Origin: Brachybacterium sacelli | Lineage (GTDB): Bacteria > Actinomycetota > Actinomycetes > Actinomycetales > Dermabacteraceae | Direction of reading: 5' to 3' | Assembly (NCBI RefSeq): GCF_017876545.1 | Contig: NZ_JAGIOD010000002.1 | Span: forward strand, 62,001-126,000 | DNA: 64,000 bases | In this document: piece after piece, positions 59,879 to 64,000 of the stretch | How the letters are laid out: every line of letters begins with the position of its first letter | Position numbering within the stretch: position 1 is the first letter of the stretch | Notes under the pieces: model-generated | The model's input: only the letters and a program-made list of their open reading frames with translations | Database searches by the model: none | What the model was told of the DNA's origin: nothing | Position numbers and translations under genes: made by a program

Positions 59879-60889
59879 CTAGGTGTAGTTGGTCATGACG
59901 TTGTCGACGCCGGTGTGAAGTCGTGAGGCCGGGGGCTGGTCGCCGCAGGCGGTGTGGGGTCGGTGGAAATTGTAGTGATGGACCCAGATCGCGATCGCTT
60001 CGCGCCGCTCGGTCTCGGAGCCGTAGGGGCGGGCGTAGAGGCACTCCTCGGCCAGGATCCGCTGGTAGCGCTCGATCTTGCCGTTGTGGCGAGGTGTGTA
60101 GATCCTCGTACGCTGGTGCCGGGAGATGAAAGCGCAGGTCGATCGCCGAAACGCTGAGGCGGTGTAGTTGCTGCCGTTGTCGGTGACCAGCCGCGTGATC
60201 CAGGTGATGCCGTGCGCGGCGAAGAACACGCGGGCGCGATGGAAGAACCCGATGGTCGTGATCGCTTTCTCGTCCTCGAGCGACTCGGTGTAGGACAGGC
60301 GGGAGAAGCCGTCCTCCATGGAGTGGAGGTAGGTGTAGCCGACCTTTTGCTTGTGGGCGCGCTTGCCGGCGAGGGCCAGTTCGCTGCCACGACCATGGGC
60401 CCGCCAGCCGCCGCCGTCGGGAATCTGACCGACCTTCTTGACGTCCATGTGGACTATGTGGCCGGGGTAGCGGGCGGTGATCTTCCCTGGTGAACGCAGG
60501 TTCTCACCGTCTGGGGTGATATCGCGGATCCGGTTCAAGCCGAGGCGGTCCAGCCACCTCGTCACCGTCCTCACGCAGCACGCGAACCCGTGGCCGTCGG
60601 CGAGCTCGCGGGCGATCCGGCGCGCGGACCACTTCCTCTTCCGCCGCCAGGACTCGATCAGCTCGAGCACCCAGATCGGGAGGCGGGTGGGGCGGTTCGC
60701 CGGCGCGCTGGAGTGGTCTTGCAGGCCTGGGTCGCCGTGCTCGCGGTAGCGGCCGACCCATTTCGAGAGCGTGGTGCGAGCGATGTGAAACTCGGCCGCG
60801 ACGTGGGCGATCGGGCGACCGGAGTCGATGACCTGCGCGACAGCTCGCTGCCTTCCAACGACGGTCAGCGGCGCATTACGGTGGTGCAT
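59879..60889 (-). CDS. IS481-family DDE transposase
   Basis: A 336-residue IS481 transposase. The N-terminal helix-turn-helix region is RQRAVAQVIDSGRPIAHVAAEFHIARTTLSKWVGRYREHGDPGLQDHSS, followed by an HTH_32-like segment with WSARRIARELADGHGFACCVRTVTRWLDRLGL. The DDE core has HMDVKKV (first Asp), LVTDNGSNYTASAF (second Asp) and HNGKIERYQRILAEECLY (Glu). It looks intact and full length. ATG 60889 is preceded by AGGAAGAGG. The TAG stop (59879-59881) lies in the target duplication outside the inverted repeat, so the genomic target supplies the stop codon. Confidence 0.95.
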   Translation of the reverse strand: MHHRNAPLTVVGRQRAVAQVIDSGRPIAHVAAEFHIARTTLSKWVGRYREHGDPGLQDHSSAPANRPTRLPIWVLELIESWRRKRKWSARRIARELADGHGFACCVRTVTRWLDRLGLNRIRDITPDGENLRSPGKITARYPGHIVHMDVKKVGQIPDGGGWRAHGRGSELALAGKRAHKQKVGYTYLHSMEDGFSRLSYTESLEDEKAITTIGFFHRARVFFAAHGITWITRLVTDNGSNYTASAFRRSTCAFISRHQRTRIYTPRHNGKIERYQRILAEECLYARPYGSETERREAIAIWVHHYNFHRPHTACGDQPPASRLHTGVDNVMTNYT

Positions 60890-60999
60890 GGAACGGGCCT
60901 CTTCCTGCGAGACGGTTGCTTAGACACCACCCATCGTGCAGTCCAGGGGCCCGTTCCTTCATCCCATACGCCGTGACCACAACGTCATGACCCGCAACA
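59884..60999 (-). mobile_element. Complete IS481-family insertion sequence with 6-bp target duplication
   Basis: A 1116-bp element. Its ends read TGTAGTTGGTCATGACGTTG on the left and, on the other strand, TGTTGCGGGTCATGACGTTG on the right; 18 of the first 21 positions match. It is flanked on both sides by CCTAGG (59878-59883 and 61000-61005), a direct duplication that fits the NCTAGN target known for IS481. One intact transposase fills it. Perfect flanking repeats and an intact gene suggest recent insertion, about 40 bp beyond the aldolase terminator. Confidence 0.92.
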
Positions 61000-61088
61000 C
61001 CTAGGGGTACGCGCGAGGCGCCGCGACGTGAGGCGCCAGGAAGGGCGAGAGGTGTCGGAACACGCTGGGCCGCGTCAGGGCCCGTGCG

Positions 61089-61409
61089 TCACCAGCGGTT
61101 GCCGGCGGCGCGTCCCATGACCCGCTTCAGCGCCGGCAGCACGTCGGCCAGGAAGATGCCCGCGATGACGATGCCGATCAGCATGAACAGCATCGACGCC
61201 CCGCCCTGGCCGATCGGCGCGGGCAGCGACAGGAAGCCCACCAGCATCGCCACGCCGGTGAGCACGGACCAGAAGACCTTCGTGCGCTTGCCGGCCGCGA
61301 CGTAGGCGTCGGCGCGGAACCGCAGAGCGTTCACGAAGGCCCAGACCTCGGCCGCCAGGAGGGCCAGGGCGAGCACGAGGAAGATCCACATCTGGATGAG
61401 GGTGACCAT
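61089..61409 (-). CDS. DUF2516 family membrane protein
   Basis: A 106-residue integral membrane protein with three predicted helices (MWIFLVLALALLAAEVWAFVNAL, VFWSVLTGVAMLVGFLSL and SMLFMLIGIVIAGIFLADVLPAL). The DALRFRADAYVAAGKRTKVFW loop is characteristic of DUF2516, a family restricted to actinobacteria and of unknown function. ATG 61409 has TATCCT 6 nt upstream, a leaderless start, so longer in-frame starts were rejected. A block of 20-bp direct repeats lies immediately upstream of that promoter. Confidence 0.88.
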   Translation of the reverse strand: MVTLIQMWIFLVLALALLAAEVWAFVNALRFRADAYVAAGKRTKVFWSVLTGVAMLVGFLSLPAPIGQGGASMLFMLIGIVIAGIFLADVLPALKRVMGRAAGNRW

Positions 61410-61415
61410 CGCTCC

Positions 61416-61421
61416 AGGATA
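61416..61421 (-). promoter_or_regulatory. -10 hexamer TATCCT for the DUF2516 gene
   Basis: On the minus strand TATCCT is followed by 6 nt and the ATG at 61409. It borders the 20-bp repeat array, which would occupy the -35 and upstream region. Confidence 0.55.
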
Positions 61422-61500
61422 CGGGACAGGCCTGAAGAGTCCTGAACAGGCGTGAAGAGGCCCCAACAGGCCCGAAGAGGCCTGAACGCACCTGACGAGC
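61421..61500. repeat. Four degenerate 20-bp direct repeats
   Basis: In register from 61421 the units read ACGGGACAGGCCTGAAGAGT, CCTGAACAGGCGTGAAGAGG, CCCCAACAGGCCCGAAGAGG and CCTGAACGCACCTGACGAGC; a fifth is barely recognisable. The consensus is CCTGAACAGGCCTGAAGAGG. Period 20-21 bp is two helical turns. The array lies directly upstream of the DUF2516 promoter on the minus strand. Confidence 0.7.
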
Positions 61501-61668
61501 CCCCGGACGGGCCCTTCTCCGCCGAGCGCGCACCGTGGGCGAGCTCCGCTCGGGTGGCGGGAGCGGGTCATGTACCGCTGCGACCGATGTCGGTGTGGTG
61601 ACCGGTCCGTAACAGCGCAGAACTCTCCGCAGCAGCGCAGAGACCGGGTCGGCTCGGTGTGGTGCGGC

Positions 61669-62973
61669 TCAGCGGCGTCGGTCGGGATCGGAGCGGTCGG
61701 TGATCAGCAGCTCGAGGGCTTCCGTGGTCGCCGGCGGCTCCAGGGCGCGCATCTCCATCGTCATCGGGCGCGGGCCGATGGCGTCGCCGTCGGCCGCGAT
61801 CACCAGGCTGGGCAGGAACTGCTTGGCCTCCGAAGCGGTCAGCCCGGTGGCCTGCAGCAGATCGATCGCCAGCGAGCGCAACTGGATCGTGAGGGTCACA
61901 CCCTCGAAATGCCCGGCCCTGCCCGGCCGGACGCCCTCGTCGTTGCGCAGCAGCATGTCCGGCGTCAGATAGGAGCAGTACAGCTGCAGCTTGCGGCGCA
62001 CGGCCGTGAAGTCGACCTCGTCGTGCGCGACCGCGGTGCGCAGCTCCGTGACGGCGTCCCGCGCCGCCAGCAGCGCGTCGGCCAGGGTCGAATGGGCGTC
62101 CCCGTGGACGGCGTCGAGGAACTCCGTCTCCCGCCGGGCGATCACGCGCAGGTTCCGCATCGCCCGGTCCGACCCGATGAGCAGGTGCTCCAGCCGCCCC
62201 ACGTCGTCGGCGTGACGCAGGCCGGAGGGGGAGAAGGTCGCCATCTCGTTGGCGACGTCGTTGGCCAGCGTCCACTCGTCGGTGTACTTCTGCGAGGTGT
62301 CGCGCAGGGACACCAGCGCGGCCTGCGAGACGTCCCGGTCACCGTTGCGCGCGGCCAGCGCGAGAGAGACCAGGGAGTCCTCGAGCTCCTGGTAGAAGGA
62401 GATCGCGGCACGGCTCTGCAGGCGCCGAGGATCCCCGGAGAGCAGCAGATGGATGATGATCGCGACCACCACCCCGGTCACGGCGTCCAGCACCCGCCCG
62501 CCGGGTGTCATCCCCGGGGTGATGGGCATGATCATCACCAGCAGCGACTGGATGGTGGCCTGGAACCCGAACAGGTTGGACTTGTCGATGAACCGCGCCA
62601 GCATGCCGGCGCAGAACACCACCACCAGGATCTGCCAGGTGCCCGAGCCGATGACCTGCCGGGCGACCTCGCCGAGCAGCACTCCGAACATCACGCCGGA
62701 GGCCATCTCGACGATCTTGCGCATCTTCTTCTCGATGCCGAACCCGATGATGACGAAGGCGACGATCGAGGAGAAGAACGGATGCTCGTGGTTCCACAGC
62801 ACGGCGGAGACCGTGTAGGCGAGACCCGCGGCGACGGCTGCCCGGCTGACGGTCAGCACGTCACGGCGACCCCGGGACAGTCCGGTGGTGAACCAGGTGG
62901 ACACCGACGTGCGCGCTCGCTCGAGCACGGGGATCGAAGAGGTGCGGGTGGGGACCCCGGAGCTGTGGCTCAT
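61669..62973 (-). CDS. FUSC-family membrane protein (aromatic acid exporter-like)
   Basis: A 434-residue protein. Residues 35-180 hold about five to six transmembrane helices (DVLTVSRAAVAAGLAYTVSAVLW, SIVAFVIIGFGIE, GVMFGVLLGEVARQVIG, ILVVVFCAGMLARFI and LLVMIMPITPG), the FUSC/ArAE half-pore signature. The remaining 240 residues are a cytoplasmic helical domain rich in Arg, Asp and Leu. Relatives are linked to export of aromatic acids or to envelope stress. ATG 62973 overlaps the stop of the upstream small gene (ATGA). Confidence 0.82.
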   Translation of the reverse strand: MSHSSGVPTRTSSIPVLERARTSVSTWFTTGLSRGRRDVLTVSRAAVAAGLAYTVSAVLWNHEHPFFSSIVAFVIIGFGIEKKMRKIVEMASGVMFGVLLGEVARQVIGSGTWQILVVVFCAGMLARFIDKSNLFGFQATIQSLLVMIMPITPGMTPGGRVLDAVTGVVVAIIIHLLLSGDPRRLQSRAAISFYQELEDSLVSLALAARNGDRDVSQAALVSLRDTSQKYTDEWTLANDVANEMATFSPSGLRHADDVGRLEHLLIGSDRAMRNLRVIARRETEFLDAVHGDAHSTLADALLAARDAVTELRTAVAHDEVDFTAVRRKLQLYCSYLTPDMLLRNDEGVRPGRAGHFEGVTLTIQLRSLAIDLLQATGLTASEAKQFLPSLVIAADGDAIGPRPMTMEMRALEPPATTEALELLITDRSDPDRRR

Positions 62974-63404
62974 GGGCGCACCGGATCCTCGAGCCGCATC
63001 CGCAGCAGCTCCTCGAGACGGAAGGTGTCGCCGTCGCGCGCGCCGCGGCCCACCACCAGCGGGGCCGTCGTCGGTTCGGGCGTCGCGCCGCGCAGCCGGG
63101 AGAGCAGGCCGCCGTCGACCCGCATCACGTAGTAGCTGCCCTCGGTGTCCACGGCGAGGGAGCGGTCCTGCTTGAGGTACCAGCCCTGCAGCGCCGTGCG
63201 GATCGTGCCGGATCCCGTGTACGGCCGAGCCCGCAGCGGGATCGGGGGGATGCCGGCGTCACGGAAGCGCGCGATGGCCTCGCGGATGGTGGAGGTCGCC
63301 CGGAGGTGCTCCTCCTCGCGGGCCGCCTGCAGCGCCTGCTCCTTGACCTCGAACACCTGCTGCCGGTGTCGGCTCCAGTCCTCCTGGTCGCCCTGTGCAC
63401 TCAT
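62970..63404 (-). CDS. Conserved hypothetical protein upstream of FUSC
   Basis: A 144-residue soluble protein. The first 50 residues are a charged helix (DWSRHRQQVFEVKEQALQAAREEEHLRATSTIREAIARF). The rest is mixed alpha/beta: GTIRTALQGWYLKQDRSLAVDTEGSYYVMRVDGG followed by APLVVGRGARDGDTFRLEELLRMRLED. I do not recognise a named family, though the order of strands is reminiscent of small actinobacterial proteins next to FUSC transporters. ATG 63404 was chosen; an in-frame ATG three codons earlier (63413) is possible. It overlaps FUSC by 4 bp, so a functional link is likely. Confidence 0.65.
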   Translation of the reverse strand: MSAQGDQEDWSRHRQQVFEVKEQALQAAREEEHLRATSTIREAIARFRDAGIPPIPLRARPYTGSGTIRTALQGWYLKQDRSLAVDTEGSYYVMRVDGGLLSRLRGATPEPTTAPLVVGRGARDGDTFRLEELLRMRLEDPVRP

Positions 63405-63552
63405 GCGCACCATTGTTCCAGGTCCGGTCCGTGCGCACAGGGGCGGACGGTAGGAGTGCGGTGCGGATGCTGTGGTGACGGCGTGGAAAATCCGCCGCGG
63501 ACGTGACGACCGTGTGGCGACGACGGCGTCTCGGTGCTGGCTCGCCGTGGGG

Positions 63553-64000
63553 TCAGAGCTTGGCGGTGGCCGGACGATCGCCGTGCTCGCGGGACAGCAC
63601 GATCGGCTCCTGCGAGGCGTCGATCCACACGGCGTCGGACCCACCGTCGCCGGTGCCGACGAGGACCTGCACGCTCAGCGCGGCATCGAGCGGGACCGCA
63701 CGGCGCACGACGGCGAGCGCGATCGGACCGAGATCGGCGTGCAGCGCGGCGGAGGTGACGGTGCCGACGACCTTGCCGTCCGAGTCGCCCAGACGCACCT
63801 CGCCGCCGGGGGCCACGGGGACGTCCTGCGAGCCGTCCAGGTGCAGCATGACCAGCCGCCGCGGCGGCTGCCCGAGGTTCAGGACTTTCGCGACGGTCTC
63901 CTGCCCCCGGTAGCAGCCCTTCTCGGTGTGCACCGAGGTGCGCAGCAGGTCCAGCTCGTGGGGGATGGAGCGCTCGTCGACCTCCCGGACCGCGCGGGCC
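63553..64000 (-). CDS. ygfZ: YgfZ/GcvT-domain folate-binding protein, 5' end outside the window
   Basis: The C-terminal 148 residues of a YgfZ-type protein. The diagnostic motif K-G-C-Y-x-G-Q-E (TEKGCYRGQETVAKV) and the preceding SIPHELDLLRTSVH are clear; the following LHLDGSQDVPVAPGGEVRLGDSDGKVVGTVTSAALHADLGPIALAVV is the C-terminal beta-barrel. YgfZ proteins bind tetrahydrofolate and assist Fe-S cluster enzymes. The frame stays open to the window edge with no plausible start, so the N-terminal domain lies beyond 64000. It ends 148 bp upstream of the small hypothetical gene on the same strand. Confidence 0.88.
   Translation of the reverse strand, partial: ARAVREVDERSIPHELDLLRTSVHTEKGCYRGQETVAKVLNLGQPPRRLVMLHLDGSQDVPVAPGGEVRLGDSDGKVVGTVTSAALHADLGPIALAVVRRAVPLDAALSVQVLVGTGDGGSDAVWIDASQEPIVLSREHGDRPATAKL

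Overview
The window is a 64 kb stretch of very GC-rich chromosome with actinobacterial hallmarks: a WhiB-family regulator, a Crp/GlxR-type regulator, a Tad pilus locus with DUF4244 pilin, DUF3027 and DUF2516 genes, long runs of genes joined by ATGA or GTGA overlaps, and many start codons preceded at 6-7 nt by a TANNNT hexamer, as expected for leaderless mRNAs. Gene content and order resemble Micrococcales, perhaps a Brachybacterium-like Dermabacteraceae member. That placement is inference and no marker gene here proves it.

Layout. 1-7.2 kb: end of a siderophore-interacting reductase, an SMC-like ATPase of the JetC/MksB type without visible partners, a small conserved protein and a membrane-anchored CshA-repeat surface protein. 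7.2-10.6 kb (minus): LytR_C protein, GH20 hexosaminidase and an NlpC/P60 wall hydrolase. 11-12.4 kb: an IS110-family element with a candidate bridge RNA. 12.4-20.5 kb: tRNA-Pro(CGG), metallophosphoesterase, class A PBP, WhiB4-like regulator, DUF4177, RidA, MBL hydrolase, Crp, Nth and NUDIX, an order I recall from mycobacteria around ponA2-whiB4-crp-nth. 20.6-26.8 kb: cold-shock protein, DUF3027, DNA polymerase III delta prime, thymidylate kinase, a Gfo/Idh/MocA oxidoreductase, hisG and hisE.

26.8-37.5 kb is an accessory block of visibly lower GC. It holds a GntR-controlled catabolic operon (PfkB kinase, ADP-ribosylglycohydrolase, GPH transporter, beta-propeller glycosidase), then CPBP protease, TetR, serine hydrolase, a truncated ATPase, an IS3 remnant, and a VOC/AraC pair. 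37.6-41 kb is a sugar ABC operon lacking its ATPase. 41.3-54 kb: topA, PAP2 phosphatase, methyltransferase, MrfA-like helicase (plus strand) and a compact Tad/Flp pilus operon. 54.4-59.8 kb: xth, SDR, pyrE, DedA, SpoU methyltransferase and class II aldolase. 59.9-61 kb: an intact IS481-family element with 6-bp target duplication. The window ends with DUF2516, FUSC, a small hypothetical and the 3' end of a YgfZ-like gene.

The most noteworthy points are the IS110 guide-like segments, the IS481 transposase whose stop codon comes from the target duplication, a HisE lacking several expected glutamates, a 24-bp palindrome overlapping both the -10 and start codon of the GntR gene, the orphan JetC-like ATPase, and the ADP-ribosylglycohydrolase catabolic operon.
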